The notes: generated from the letters alone by a model not told the origin. A DNA stretch of 34,918 nt from Streptococcus ovuberis (GCF_012396585.1 NZ_JAAXPR010000022.1:1-34918), one strand, 5' to 3'; shown: positions 8,201-18,002, counted from the stretch's first letter. Program-made: numbers and translations.

Positions 8201-8250
8201 AAATAATTCTTGCTCATTTTCCTAGTCAATCAATAATACGGCCTACGTAT
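8201..8250 (-). promoter_or_regulatory. Possible extra promoter and palindrome upstream of GH98
   Basis: In the gap before the GH98 gene the minus strand has TTGACT (8229-8224) and, 17 bases on, TTATTT (8206-8201), a good -35 with a poor -10. Just upstream lies the palindrome ATACG-gccta-CGTAT (8236-8250). The longest gap inside the operon therefore has the makings of a secondary promoter, allowing the secreted enzyme to be made separately. Confidence 0.3.
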
Positions 8251-8304
8251 ACTGCTTAATTCTACTTTAGGAACTATCTATCTTCATATCCTTCTCCTTC
8301 AATG

Positions 8305-9198
8305 TTATTGGACTAGGAAGGCTGAACCAATGATTCCATTATTACCTTCAATTTTTGAAACAAGTATATTATTCAGAATATGTTCCTGTTCTTTATGCAA
8401 ATGTAGTTTCAGTTCCTCTTTAAATTCTTCAACAAAATCAAGATTATGTAAGGCAACACTACCTCCAAGAACAATCACTTTGGGATCTAGGAAACAAACC
8501 ATATTCTGAATGGCCTGTGCAATACCCGTGCATGCATTCTCAATGATAGCCTTGGCTGTCCTGTCCCCTGCTCTCCAATTTTCAAATACATCTTTGGTAG
8601 ATATGGTTTCAACGCCATACATCTGTTTACCTTGGAGCTCAATCGCTGGTCCTGAACAAGCTAACTCAAGCCCACTGGTTCGCCCAAAACTTTGAACAGG
8701 CATAAAACCAATTTCTCCTGCAAATCCAGAACCACGAAGAATTGAATTATTAATAATATTGGTCGCTGCTATACCAGTTGAAATGGTGATGTAGCCAAAC
8801 ATATCACTTGAATCTAAGTCTAGCAATCGATATTCTGCATAGGCTGCTACCTTAACATCATTGTCGATTTTAATTGGAAGGTCGCCATAGACTTCCTTTA
8901 ATCTGGCGACGACTGGGAAGTTTTTCCAAGGAATGTTATTCTGAAAAACAGCAACTCCATTTTCTACATCAACCTTACCCGGTAAGCCAATGCCTATACC
9001 TTTGATTTTCTGATTTGTTAACCCTTGGCTTGAAAGCAAGTCATCAATTGCCGAACAAACACATCGGAATAGGCTTTCTGCACTATCTACCTGACTAGGT
9101 ACACGTAAACTCATGTCTACAGTTCCATTGCTATCAACCAGCCCAACGGCAACCTTTGTTCCCCCAATATCTACACCTACTGCGTATTGTTTTTTCAT
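8305..9198 (-). CDS. ROK-family sugar kinase
   Basis: This 297-residue cytosolic protein has the ROK/actin-like ATP fold: phosphate-1 loop VGVDIGGTKVAVGLVD near the N-terminus, GIGIGLPGKVD, catalytic-type IDNDV (IKIDNDVKVAAYAE), FAGEIGFMPV, and a late glycine-rich VLGGSV. The zinc-binding CxCGxxGCxE motif found in most ROK proteins is absent; the region reads GRTSGLELACSG instead. There is no N-terminal HTH, so it is a kinase rather than a NagC-type repressor. Its place between GH36 and GH98 suggests that it phosphorylates a hexose freed from the imported glycan, such as galactose, GlcNAc or GalNAc; the substrate cannot be read from the sequence. Its RBS (AGGAG) overlaps the GH36 stop codon. 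Confidence 0.8.
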   Translation of the reverse strand: MKKQYAVGVDIGGTKVAVGLVDSNGTVDMSLRVPSQVDSAESLFRCVCSAIDDLLSSQGLTNQKIKGIGIGLPGKVDVENGVAVFQNNIPWKNFPVVARLKEVYGDLPIKIDNDVKVAAYAEYRLLDLDSSDMFGYITISTGIAATNIINNSILRGSGFAGEIGFMPVQSFGRTSGLELACSGPAIELQGKQMYGVETISTKDVFENWRAGDRTAKAIIENACTGIAQAIQNMVCFLDPKVIVLGGSVALHNLDFVEEFKEELKLHLHKEQEHILNNILVSKIEGNNGIIGSAFLVQ

Positions 9199-9207
9199 GG
9201 TTGTCTC

Positions 9208-11076
9208 CTATTTTGATAAAATTACAATCTCATACGGTGCTAATTGGATCTCAGTCTCAGAAACTTGTTCAAAATGACCTTTTACTGTCTGGTAATCATA
9301 TAGGTTCCAATTCTCACTTGTGAAGACTTTTGCTTCACCAGATGGGTTACGGAGTGAAAGGATTTCCTTATCTCCATTAACACAGTGGTAGCCATAAATG
9401 TCAAAGGCTGATGGACTGCCCCCAATTTTTTGGCTTTGTTTCAAGGTTGGATAGTTAGCTTCAATCCATTTAATGGCACGTGCATTGGCTTTCCACCGTT
9501 CTTCATCAAACATGGTATAAGAATAATGGAACTCCCAGAAAGCATTCCCCCGTGTTGCAATGAACATGAGATAGTCTTCGAACTCCTCTACTGTCGCATA
9601 CATCTGGTGGTCCATGTACCAGGTATGAGCCGTGCTGGCATAGATTGGTTCGTGATTATAGAGGCTCCAAAGTGGCAGTTGAATATCCCGTTTATTCAAA
9701 AATTCCTCATATTGACAATCACGATAGGTAATCATCCGCTGAATATCATTGCCAGCATTTTCCGTAAAGCCAACATCTTGAGAAATCTGAATCCATAGAC
9801 TATTGACCCATTGGAGGAACCAAGGACTCGGATTGACGTAAGAAGTCAGGTTGAGCCAGCAATCTCGGTCTCCACGTTCAGCTCTCAGATCTTTCAAAAG
9901 GTCAATCAAAAACTCATAAACAGGGGTCATTGTGTGCATTGCATAATCCCCGGATGAATCCTGTACATCAGGTTTCAACAACCAACCATCAATTTTCCAA
10001 TAACTAATGTCGTACTGCTTTTGGTAATCCAACATCTTGGCTTTCATCCGATTGAGGTAGTTAAAATCACCGATATTGACATCGTTTGATAGTTTGTTCT
10101 TACTACCAAACTCGGGATGCGCTTCTAGCCAATCACTCATGGTTACTTCTGTCCCGTTATAGCCACCTCGGGGGCCTATCCAAAGACCGAGACTAGCCCC
10201 CAGATTATTGACCAAAGCCTTGACCTTAGTCAAGCCATTCGGGAACTTATGATTAAACTCCCAAACACTTTCATAGTCGCACCAGCCATCATCGACAACA
10301 TAGGCATCCAGCTGGATACCATGGTCCTCAAAACCGTGAGAAATTTCTTCAAAGCTTTTAATAATAATATCTTCATCGATATTGGTCATGTGGTCATACC
10401 AAGAATTGTATTGCTTTCTGAAAAAACTTGGTTGCGCAATGCCTTCAATATAGTTATAAAAGGCTGTCTGGATTCCTTGTTTGTCCGTCGAAGGTGCCGC
10501 ACCTATGACAACTGGCCAGATTTCCTTAGCAGACGAAACTGCTTTCCCTAGGTAATAGCGTGAAAAATAAACTTCGCCATCTACCCTATTTTCTCCCATC
10601 GGAAATTCCATACCAAAGAAGAGTGACTTGGAATAGACTGGCTGCCCCAGTTCCACATAATAACCTGAAAAACCAGCCATCTCCTTGATGTCATCCTGCT
10701 TCTGAGGGTAAAAAATACCCTCGTTATTAGCAAATTCATACCATTCCACATCGATATAGTTAATAGCTTCTTGAGAGTACAGGATAGTCATTTTTTTACT
10801 GATGACATCTCTCCTAGACTGATACTCTAACAGCAGCTGAATATGTTCACCATCAAAACTTAAAAGGAGAGTGTCCTTGGTTTGCTCCACAACATGGGCT
10901 TCAAAATGCTCTGATGTCAATTCTCTGCCATCCATGAGAACCATACAAAATTCTTGTGTTGACTGGTTCGGCACGACCACTTCTAAATCCTTATTCAGAA
11001 TATGGGAAGTATAAAACTTCCCATCCACTAACTTGAAGTATCGAGCCAGATGATTGTTTTCAATCTTCATACTCAT
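9208..11076 (-). CDS. GH36 alpha-galactosidase
   Basis: This 622-residue enzyme has no signal peptide, so it acts in the cytosol on imported sugars. A beta-sandwich N-terminal domain (1-225) precedes a TIM barrel with DAYVVDDGW (258-265), LGLWIGPRGG, and the nucleophile Asp363 in YWKIDGW. A later ISQD near residue 430 probably carries the acid/base aspartate. A short beta domain closes the protein. GH36 enzymes remove terminal alpha-linked galactose, and in the related pneumococcal operon the GH36 acts on the blood-group B trisaccharide. Activity on alpha-GalNAc (A antigen) is not evident from sequence. Its start overlaps the GH29 stop by 4 bases (ATGA), indicating translational coupling. Confidence 0.85.
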   Translation of the reverse strand: MSMKIENNHLARYFKLVDGKFYTSHILNKDLEVVVPNQSTQEFCMVLMDGRELTSEHFEAHVVEQTKDTLLLSFDGEHIQLLLEYQSRRDVISKKMTILYSQEAINYIDVEWYEFANNEGIFYPQKQDDIKEMAGFSGYYVELGQPVYSKSLFFGMEFPMGENRVDGEVYFSRYYLGKAVSSAKEIWPVVIGAAPSTDKQGIQTAFYNYIEGIAQPSFFRKQYNSWYDHMTNIDEDIIIKSFEEISHGFEDHGIQLDAYVVDDGWCDYESVWEFNHKFPNGLTKVKALVNNLGASLGLWIGPRGGYNGTEVTMSDWLEAHPEFGSKNKLSNDVNIGDFNYLNRMKAKMLDYQKQYDISYWKIDGWLLKPDVQDSSGDYAMHTMTPVYEFLIDLLKDLRAERGDRDCWLNLTSYVNPSPWFLQWVNSLWIQISQDVGFTENAGNDIQRMITYRDCQYEEFLNKRDIQLPLWSLYNHEPIYASTAHTWYMDHQMYATVEEFEDYLMFIATRGNAFWEFHYSYTMFDEERWKANARAIKWIEANYPTLKQSQKIGGSPSAFDIYGYHCVNGDKEILSLRNPSGEAKVFTSENWNLYDYQTVKGHFEQVSETEIQLAPYEIVILSK

Positions 11077-12395
11077 TCACTTTCTAATTCAATTTTTATC
11101 ACACTATCTACCTCATCTGGTAGGGGATAGGTAAAATGGGGAATGTCTCCATACTGGGCAAAACAAATACCTTCATAAGCATTGGTCGTCCAGCTCTTGG
11201 AAATCTTGACTTCGCTACCATCGTGCAAGAAGCTCATTCGCTTCACTTTCTTTTCATCAATACCAATCAGTGCAAGTGGTCCAATCGGTTGTTCAAAGAC
11301 ATGGGCATAGACAATATTGTCTTTTTGTGTGTAATATCCCCACTCAGGCTTAGGCAGTGAGCTGACCCCACAGCCATAGATAGATTCTCCGTTCTTGTCC
11401 AACCAGTTACCAAAATCTTCCAGAATGGACTGGCTTTCTTGGTTGATGAGACCAAGGGCGTCTGGACCAACGTTCAAAATCATATTGCCGTTCTTGCTGA
11501 CACATTCGACTAGCTTGCGAATCAGGGTTTTGGATGATTTGTAGAGATGATCCGTTGGATTATAGGCCCAGTTGTTATTCATGGTTAAGCACAGTTCCCA
11601 AGGAATCGGTTCTCCATGTGCATTGCGAATGCCTTCGTGCGGAACAATTTGCTCAGGGCTAACAAAATCACCAGAGAAAATGTTGATGTCATCCGTCACA
11701 ATAGAGCCGAATCCCTCTCCAGACGTTTCCAGACGATTATCAATAACTACATCTGGTTGGTGCTTGCGAACCAAGTTTATCAAATCTGTTGCCCGCCATT
11801 TTTCTCCGAACATATTGCCATAAGAATAGTCAAACCAAAGAATATCCAGTTTGCCATACTTGGTCACAATTTCTTCGACTTGGTTGTGTAGGAAAGCCAG
11901 ATAATTATCAAAGTCAATCACTTCATCCTTGAAGGCTTCATTTTCCCTCATAGGATGAATCATATCTCCGTACTTTGGATAGTCCTTGTGATACCAGTCA
12001 ATCAAACTAAAATAGAGACCGACTTTCAAACCTTCTTCTCGGACAGCTTGGACAAACTCTGCCACCAAATCCTTGCCAATCGGTGTGTTGGTAGCCTTGT
12101 AGTCGGTGTAGGCTGAATCAAACAAGCAAAAACCATCATGGTGCTTGGCTGTCAAGACCATATACTTCATGCCTGCTGCTTTGGCTGCCCTTGCCCATTC
12201 CCTCGGATTATACTTAGTTGGATTAAAGGCTTCAAAGTATGGTTGGTAGTCCTCTATGGATAATTTCTGGTGGCTACGAATCCACTCTCCCTTGCCAGGA
12301 ATGGAATAAAGCCCCCAGTGGATAAACATACCAAAGCGGTCCTGTCTAAACCATTCCGTACGTTTATAGATGTCTTGTAAACTGTTTTTTGTCAT
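11073..12395 (-). CDS. GH29 alpha-L-fucosidase, cytosolic
   Basis: This 440-residue protein is a clear GH29 fucosidase: FGMFIHWGLYS (21-31, His26), KHHDGF (84-89), DWYHKDYP, and the nucleophile Asp189 in ILWFDYSYG. No signal peptide or surface anchor is present, so it works on imported oligosaccharides. It would free L-fucose for FucI. GH29 enzymes of this size often prefer alpha-1,3/1,4 linkages; the alpha-1,2-fucose of the H antigen is usually handled by GH95, which is not encoded in this window. It overlaps both neighbours by 4 bases, and its RBS (GGAGGAG) lies in the permease gene. Confidence 0.88.
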   Translation of the reverse strand: MTKNSLQDIYKRTEWFRQDRFGMFIHWGLYSIPGKGEWIRSHQKLSIEDYQPYFEAFNPTKYNPREWARAAKAAGMKYMVLTAKHHDGFCLFDSAYTDYKATNTPIGKDLVAEFVQAVREEGLKVGLYFSLIDWYHKDYPKYGDMIHPMRENEAFKDEVIDFDNYLAFLHNQVEEIVTKYGKLDILWFDYSYGNMFGEKWRATDLINLVRKHQPDVVIDNRLETSGEGFGSIVTDDINIFSGDFVSPEQIVPHEGIRNAHGEPIPWELCLTMNNNWAYNPTDHLYKSSKTLIRKLVECVSKNGNMILNVGPDALGLINQESQSILEDFGNWLDKNGESIYGCGVSSLPKPEWGYYTQKDNIVYAHVFEQPIGPLALIGIDEKKVKRMSFLHDGSEVKISKSWTTNAYEGICFAQYGDIPHFTYPLPDEVDSVIKIELESE

Positions 12396-13237
12396 CCTTT
12401 TACTGCTCCTCCTCCCAGTGCTTCGATGAAGTATTTACTTGCAAAAGCAAATAGTAAAATCGGTGGTAAGATAATCACGACAATGGCTGAAAAGAGACCA
12501 TTATAGTTGGTATTAAAGCTAGTTGTAAATTGACCCAGCAAGGCTGGAACTGTCAATTCATCCTTGTTGATAATCAACATAGAAGCCCAATAGTATTCGT
12601 TCCAGTTATTGATAAAGGCTAAGATAGCTGCTGTCAAAATACCCGGTCTAGCAATAGGCAACATGACCTTCCAGAAGGTCTGAGCGTAGGTAGCCCCATC
12701 AATTTCTGCTGCCTCTTCTAGCTCTTTTGGAATAATGGCAAAGTAGTTCTTGATGATAAAGAAACTCATGGCAATACCACTACAAGAGTAGACAAAAATC
12801 AAGGCTGCCGGTGTATTATAAATACCCAGAACATTTACCAAACGATAAACAGGGAAGGTCATGGCCGTTGCAGGAATGAATAGGGTTGAATAAAGCATTG
12901 CTGTAATTAATTTCTTGCCCCTAAATTCCATACGTGCAATAACGTAGGAAGACATAGAAATCATAATTATACTAATCAATACAGATATTGAAACCACCTT
13001 AAAGCTGTTCCAAAAATAATCCAAGACATGGAGTTCTGTAAATACCTTGATATAGCCTTCAAAACTCAAGTCTGTCGGTAAGCTGATACCAGGATTTTTC
13101 ATTGGATCAGCCTTAAGGGAAGAAAGGAAAATCCATAATATTGGAAACACTGAAATCAAACAGGTAATGGCCATGTAGCCGTAAATAATGAGCTTGCCTG
13201 TTCTTGATAGTCCACTTAATTTAGCATCCATACTCAT
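12392..13237 (-). CDS. Carbohydrate ABC transporter permease, MalG type
   Basis: This 281-residue integral membrane protein has about six transmembrane helices and the EAA coupling loop (EELEEAAEIDGATYAQTFWK, then VMLPIARPG) that docks an ATPase. The MalG/CUT1 assignment follows from length, the EAA sequence and position as second permease after a MalF-type gene. It starts 3 bases after the upstream permease and overlaps GH29 by 4 bases. No ATPase gene is in the operon, so it probably relies on a shared MsmK-type ATPase coded elsewhere. The substrate is likely the A/B trisaccharide released by GH98. Confidence 0.9.
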   Translation of the reverse strand: MSMDAKLSGLSRTGKLIIYGYMAITCLISVFPILWIFLSSLKADPMKNPGISLPTDLSFEGYIKVFTELHVLDYFWNSFKVVSISVLISIIMISMSSYVIARMEFRGKKLITAMLYSTLFIPATAMTFPVYRLVNVLGIYNTPAALIFVYSCSGIAMSFFIIKNYFAIIPKELEEAAEIDGATYAQTFWKVMLPIARPGILTAAILAFINNWNEYYWASMLIINKDELTVPALLGQFTTSFNTNYNGLFSAIVVIILPPILLFAFASKYFIEALGGGAVKG

Positions 13238-13240
13238 TTC

Positions 13241-14173
13241 TCACTTTCTAGCTTTGCCTTCTCTGAAAATCAAGTTAATGCAGAGAATAATCAACATACC
13301 ACCCAATATTTGAATCACACCAATGGTATTTGCCCTAGCATACTGGGTCCGAGAACTTGATACTGCTAACTCCCGTATGATGAAACTGATACTCTTGGTT
13401 CCTGCAGCACCATTGGTCAAGAAGAACACCTCGTTATACAATAAAAAACCAGAAGTAGCTGCCATAATGGAGACTGTTTTCAAGGTTTCTTTGATCATGG
13501 GAATAGTAATGTACCACTCTCGTCTCCAACCCGTAATATTATCCAAGATCGCTGCTTCATGAATCTCTTGTGGAATGGCGAAGATTTGTCCTAAAATCAT
13601 GATGGTGGATGTTCCAGCAAAGAAGATATAGGCACAGGTCATAGCGATAATATTCAGACCAGGCGTCAAGAGGATGGCTCCTGTGAAATCTGGATTGAAG
13701 AAACGGATGACCTGGTTGACCACACCGTAGTTAGGGTTGTAGATTTGCAAGAAAATCAAGCCCATAGCCGCACTTGAGATGATACTTGGAATGATATAGA
13801 GGTTCCGTGAAATCTTCCAGCCTGGCAATTTTTTTGACAGAGCTATTGCCACTGATAAGGCTAGAGGAACTTGAACCAAGACACCGATCGCTGCCCAGGT
13901 CAGGGAGTTTTTCAGTGCTTCCAAGAAGAATGGATATTCCTTAAAAATATACTTGTAGTTGGCAAATAGATTGCCGAAACCTAAAAATTCTGGTTTAGTC
14001 AGGTTAGTATAATCCCACTTGGTAAAGGAAGTAGCGAAAATCGTCACCACAGAATAGAAATAAAACAAGAAGAAACAAATCAAGGTCGGCAAAAGGAATA
14101 GGAAAATGAACCTCTGTTTCTGCTGTTTCCTGTTTTTCAAGGTCATGGTTTTCTTTGCCATACTATTACTCAC
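13241..14173 (-). CDS. Carbohydrate ABC transporter permease, MalF type
   Basis: This 310-residue protein has a basic cytosolic N-terminus (residues 1-24) and about six membrane helices, with the EAA loop EIHEAAILDNITGWRREWYI near residues 205-225. It is the first permease of a CUT1 importer with the adjacent MalG-type partner and solute-binding lipoprotein. A stem-loop in the 46-base gap before it may lower its expression relative to the binding protein. Confidence 0.9.
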   Translation of the reverse strand: MSNSMAKKTMTLKNRKQQKQRFIFLFLLPTLICFFLFYFYSVVTIFATSFTKWDYTNLTKPEFLGFGNLFANYKYIFKEYPFFLEALKNSLTWAAIGVLVQVPLALSVAIALSKKLPGWKISRNLYIIPSIISSAAMGLIFLQIYNPNYGVVNQVIRFFNPDFTGAILLTPGLNIIAMTCAYIFFAGTSTIMILGQIFAIPQEIHEAAILDNITGWRREWYITIPMIKETLKTVSIMAATSGFLLYNEVFFLTNGAAGTKSISFIIRELAVSSSRTQYARANTIGVIQILGGMLIILCINLIFREGKARK

Positions 14174-14185
14174 TTTCTAAACAAA

Positions 14186-14213
14186 AGGGCTAAGGATACA
14201 CCTCCCTAGCCCT
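14186..14213 (-). promoter_or_regulatory. Intra-operon stem-loop between binding protein and permease
   Basis: AGGGCTA (14186-14192) pairs with TAGCCCT (14207-14213), with extra pairing further in, and the minus-strand transcript ends in TTTTG. Such stem-loops behind binding-protein genes commonly act as partial terminators or 3' stabilisers, so that more binding protein than permease is made. Seen as sequence; function inferred. Confidence 0.5.
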
Positions 14214-14219
14214 GTAATT

Positions 14220-15527
14220 TTAGCCGATAAGGGCTTTCAAAATATCTTGAGTTTCTTTTACTTTTTGGTCAATATCCACACCGTCAGCTGCACTTTCTGT
14301 CAATGCGTTAATGATAGCTGTGCGAACATCACCACCCCAAGCTGAAACAACGGTTGGCACAATGATGTCTGCATTGTTTGCCATTGAAGTTGCTTCACCG
14401 AGCAATTTAACAGTTGTGTCGTCTGATCCTTTAGCAATTTCTGCTGTATCAATTGCTTGGCTGGTTGGGTTGGCACCTACTTTTTCAAAGATAGTTTTTT
14501 GAACATCATCACTAGTCATGTATTTAACAAACTCTAATGCCAATTTTTCTTCAGCCTCAGACAAGCCACTTGAGATAGTCAAACCACCACCTGCTGAGGA
14601 AATTGCGATATTACCAGCGTAGAGACCAGGACGATACGCTGGATTTTCAGACAAGCCACCTGCTGCCCAAACACCGTTGAAGAACACGCCTGACTTACCA
14701 TCTGTGAAATCAGTTGAGTAAACGTTGGCATCGCCGCCAGCATTGGCAGAACCGTTTGCCTGTACTTCTGTCATAACCAGTTTCAGTGCTTCTGCAAATT
14801 CTTTGGAGTCAATGCCTTCAGAAGTAAGTGGACCTTCCAACAATTTACGACCGGCTTCAGAAGAACCTAAAACAGTGTTGAAGAGACGAATTGCAGGTTC
14901 CCCAGCACCAAAGGCATAGATACCTTCTTGGCTACGAACTTTTGCCATTGCTGCTGTGAAGTCGCTCCATTTAGTCCACTGATCTGGGGTTTTAGCACCA
15001 GCTTTTTCAAAAATATCTGCATTGTACCACAAGCCAAGTGTCAATAATTGGTCATGAACAGTAAAGATTTTTCCATCAACATCGTTTTGGGTATAGTTCA
15101 GACCAACATTCTTCTCAAGACCATTTTCGTCAATGTATGGTTTCAAGTCCAATACCAAACTTTGTTCGATAGCTGCAAGTGATACATCATTACCAGCCAG
15201 GTCAATCATATCTGGGAACTCACCGCTGGCAACCTTGTTGTTCATAATATCTGTCAAGCTACCATTGACTGGTGTTGCCTTAAATTCAACGTCCCCATCA
15301 GCATGTTGTTTGGCAAATTCGTCATACAAGTCACGCATAACTTTTGCAGCTGGCCACTCATCTTCACTGTGGTGGTAGCCATGATAGAATTCCAGAACAG
15401 CTTTGTCACCACCTGAAGCTGCTTTCTCTTCAGACGAACCACTGTTTCTACCTGACGCACTACATGCTGCTAAGAATACAGATGCCAAAAGGCAAAGTGA
15501 ACCACATTTCAATAATTTTTTAGTCAT
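14220..15527 (-). CDS. Solute-binding lipoprotein of the sugar ABC transporter
   Basis: This 435-residue protein has a lipoprotein signal (KLLKCGSLCLLASVFLAAC, lipid-anchored Cys22) followed by a Ser/Gly/Glu linker and a family 1 solute-binding fold (LEFYHGYHHSEDEWPAAKVM, VWAAGG, and a C-terminal LALEFVKYMTSDDVQKTIFE). It is the extracellular receptor of the importer and should bind the glycan fragments produced by GH98. It lies between fucA and the permease genes, with its own good RBS (AGGAGG). Confidence 0.9.
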   Translation of the reverse strand: MTKKLLKCGSLCLLASVFLAACSASGRNSGSSEEKAASGGDKAVLEFYHGYHHSEDEWPAAKVMRDLYDEFAKQHADGDVEFKATPVNGSLTDIMNNKVASGEFPDMIDLAGNDVSLAAIEQSLVLDLKPYIDENGLEKNVGLNYTQNDVDGKIFTVHDQLLTLGLWYNADIFEKAGAKTPDQWTKWSDFTAAMAKVRSQEGIYAFGAGEPAIRLFNTVLGSSEAGRKLLEGPLTSEGIDSKEFAEALKLVMTEVQANGSANAGGDANVYSTDFTDGKSGVFFNGVWAAGGLSENPAYRPGLYAGNIAISSAGGGLTISSGLSEAEEKLALEFVKYMTSDDVQKTIFEKVGANPTSQAIDTAEIAKGSDDTTVKLLGEATSMANNADIIVPTVVSAWGGDVRTAIINALTESAADGVDIDQKVKETQDILKALIG

Positions 15528-15546
15528 GACAAATTCCTCCTATTGT

Positions 15547-16200
15547 CTATTTTGATGTTTGTCTTTGTCCGTATGTTTTAAATTTTTCAGCCATCAATTC
15601 CATTTCTTCGTCTGGGAGGATGACTGGTTCTCCCATGCTTTTGGCAACACAGTAAATTTTTGCACAGTATTCAACTTCTTCAATAATGTTATAGGCATTG
15701 AGCAGGTCTTGGGCTCCAGCTAGGATACCGTGGTTGGCAAGAAAGACTGCACGTCTGTCTTTCATAGCCTTGGCTGCATTTTCAGCCAATTCCTTGGTTC
15801 CATAGGTGGCATAATCCGCAACCTGGACATCCTTACCAGCTACCGCAATCATATAGTGACTGGCTGGAAGTGGTTCTCTTAGGACCGCTAAGACCGTTCC
15901 ATAGGTCGTATGGGCATGGATAACAGCGTCAATATCATCCCGTTCTTGGTACTGAATCAGGTGCATATACCATTCGCTAGAGGGGAGGCGATGCCCTTCT
16001 ACAACATTTCCCTCCAGGTCCATAATGACAATGTCTTCTTCCTGGATTTCAAAGAAATCGATTCCTGAAGGTGTGATGGCCATCAGCCCCTGCTTTCTAT
16101 CAAAGACACTAAGATTGCCACCTGTTCCCTTTGTAAATCCTTCTGTGACTAACTTTTTACCGTATGCGATGAGTTCCTTTCTTTCTTTTTCCATGAACAT
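15547..16200 (-). CDS. fucA: L-fuculose-1-phosphate aldolase
   Basis: This 217-residue class II aldolase splits L-fuculose 1-phosphate into dihydroxyacetone phosphate and L-lactaldehyde. The catalytic set is visible: GTGGNLS (26-31 region), TPSG, Glu76 in SSEWYMH, zinc ligands His95 and His97 in IHAHTTY, and His157 in ANHG, matching the E73/H92/H94/H155 spacing of the E. coli enzyme. Length is typical. It starts 13 bases after fucI, with GGAG 8 bases before its ATG. No lactaldehyde reductase (fucO) is found nearby, so lactaldehyde must be handled by an enzyme coded elsewhere. Confidence 0.92.
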   Translation of the reverse strand: MFMEKERKELIAYGKKLVTEGFTKGTGGNLSVFDRKQGLMAITPSGIDFFEIQEEDIVIMDLEGNVVEGHRLPSSEWYMHLIQYQERDDIDAVIHAHTTYGTVLAVLREPLPASHYMIAVAGKDVQVADYATYGTKELAENAAKAMKDRRAVFLANHGILAGAQDLLNAYNIIEEVEYCAKIYCVAKSMGEPVILPDEEMELMAEKFKTYGQRQTSK

Positions 16201-16213
16201 AGGCTGTTCTCCT

Positions 16214-18001
16214 TTATTTGCTATATAGCGGACCTAGAACCTCGCACATCTTGAAGTCAGTCGCTTCTAAATCTTTTGTTCCCACACCATCAAAGATTGC
16301 TGGTCGGAAAATCCGTTCCCTTGGAACATTATGTAATGCCACAGGAATACGGAGCATACTTGCTAGTGTAATTACTTCTGCACCGATATGTCCATGAACG
16401 AAGGCACCGTGGTTGGAGCCCCAGTGATTCATGACATCATACACCGTTTCAAATCCTGGCTGACCAAGATTTGGAGCAAACCAGGTAGTTGGCCAAGTGC
16501 GGTCTGTCCGCTCATCCAGGATACGATGCACCTCATCATCTAGCGGGCAGGTATAGCCTTCTGCAATCTGCAGGCTTGGACCCACACCCTTAACCAGATT
16601 GACACGAATCAAGGTTACTGGCAATTCTCCCTCTGTCTTAAAGTGTGAAGAGAAACCACCTCCGCGGAAGTATTCGTAGTTGGCACGGCACCAGTCTGTG
16701 GCTTCGAGGCAGGCATTGACATCCTCCTCGGTCATATTCCAAAATTCTTTCATGGTCGGTTGTCCATTTTCATCTCGTGCAGCTGCACTGCCGTCAAGAG
16801 CTGAAGCTCCAGAATTGATGAGATGGAGAATTCCATCCTTTGCACGACCGGTCAATTCCTTACCTGTTACACGTTGCACCGCCTCTGGACTCCAATAGGT
16901 TCTGACATCAGAGAATATTGGAGCCTTATTGGTTAGGAGGGTTCCAAATAACATGGCGGTTGCATTCAATGTATCGTTTTCAGTCGCAAAAGCGGTCACG
17001 GGTCTCGGACCATTCCAGTCGAAGGTTGAGGCCAAAATCGCTTCAGCGAAATCTCCATTTGGTAGCCAGTCAGTCCATTGTCGCTGACCCTGGAAACCAC
17101 CTGAGATAGCATTTCTACCACGAGACTCTTCTTCCCAGCCGATTTCTGCGAGTTTTGGATTTCCAAAGAGAATATCTCGAATAATCAAGGTTTGCTTGGC
17201 AATAAATTCCCAATCCTTGTCTGCAGGGATTACTTTTGACTTGGTAATAACTTCTGGGAAATCTTTTCCAGCATTAATGTCAATGCCTTCTTTACAATTT
17301 TCCTTTATCCAAGCCAGGGCTTTTTCATACTCGTCTTTGTCATAGATTTCCAGCTGGATACGGCGAAGGATTTCGGTCATGTCGACAAACTCTACCAACA
17401 TTCCCAGATAGTCTTCAAAGAAGGAGCTTGTAACTTGTGAGCCGGCAATTCCCATTGAAGATGCTCCGATGTTGACATAGGATTTTCCCTTCATCTGACC
17501 AGCTGCGATTGCTCCTCTCGCAAAGAGAAGGATTTTTTCAGCCACATCATCTGGGATTGAATTATCATTCAAATCCTGAACATCATGCCCGTAAATCTTA
17601 AAGGCTGGATACCCTTTTTGAGCATAGCCACTCATAGCCGCCGCAAGATAAACTGCACCAGGCCGCTCTGTGCCATTAAAGCCCCAGATAGCCTTGATGG
17701 TATGGGGATCCATGTCCATGGTTTCAGTACCGTAGCACCAACTTGGTGTAACTGAGAGAGTCGCTACAATATTTTGACTTGAAAACTCATCATGGACAAT
17801 ACCAGCATCACCCTGACCACCGATGGTACGACTAGCGACCACACACTGGACAGGCGTTCCATCTGCATAGCGAAGATTGCTTTCAATCAATTCCTTGGCA
17901 GCCACTGCCATGGCCATTGTCTTTTCTTCCAGGGATTCACGAACCCCACCTTGTCGTCCATCGATAGTCGGACGAATGCCAATTTTAGGATAGTTTGTCA
18001 T
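16214..18001 (-). CDS. fucI: L-fucose isomerase
   Basis: This 595-residue enzyme (E. coli FucI is 591) converts L-fucose to L-fuculose with Mn2+. It opens with [20 protein letters not shown], typical of the family. Metal and catalytic residues are expected in FATENDT (Glu), FSDVRTYW (Asp) and [10 protein letters not shown] (His). Its ATG follows the fucK stop by one base, with the RBS GAGGAGG inside the end of fucK, so the two are coupled. Confidence 0.95.
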   Translation of the reverse strand: MTNYPKIGIRPTIDGRQGGVRESLEEKTMAMAVAAKELIESNLRYADGTPVQCVVASRTIGGQGDAGIVHDEFSSQNIVATLSVTPSWCYGTETMDMDPHTIKAIWGFNGTERPGAVYLAAAMSGYAQKGYPAFKIYGHDVQDLNDNSIPDDVAEKILLFARGAIAAGQMKGKSYVNIGASSMGIAGSQVTSSFFEDYLGMLVEFVDMTEILRRIQLEIYDKDEYEKALAWIKENCKEGIDINAGKDFPEVITKSKVIPADKDWEFIAKQTLIIRDILFGNPKLAEIGWEEESRGRNAISGGFQGQRQWTDWLPNGDFAEAILASTFDWNGPRPVTAFATENDTLNATAMLFGTLLTNKAPIFSDVRTYWSPEAVQRVTGKELTGRAKDGILHLINSGASALDGSAAARDENGQPTMKEFWNMTEEDVNACLEATDWCRANYEYFRGGGFSSHFKTEGELPVTLIRVNLVKGVGPSLQIAEGYTCPLDDEVHRILDERTDRTWPTTWFAPNLGQPGFETVYDVMNHWGSNHGAFVHGHIGAEVITLASMLRIPVALHNVPRERIFRPAIFDGVGTKDLEATDFKMCEVLGPLYSK

Positions 18002-18002
18002 C

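Noticed and set aside
8510..8695. Plus-strand frames inside the sugar operon (also near 9430, 10249, 11572, 14725 and 17792)
   Set aside because: All are antisense shadows of well-supported minus-strand genes with no RBS or family features.
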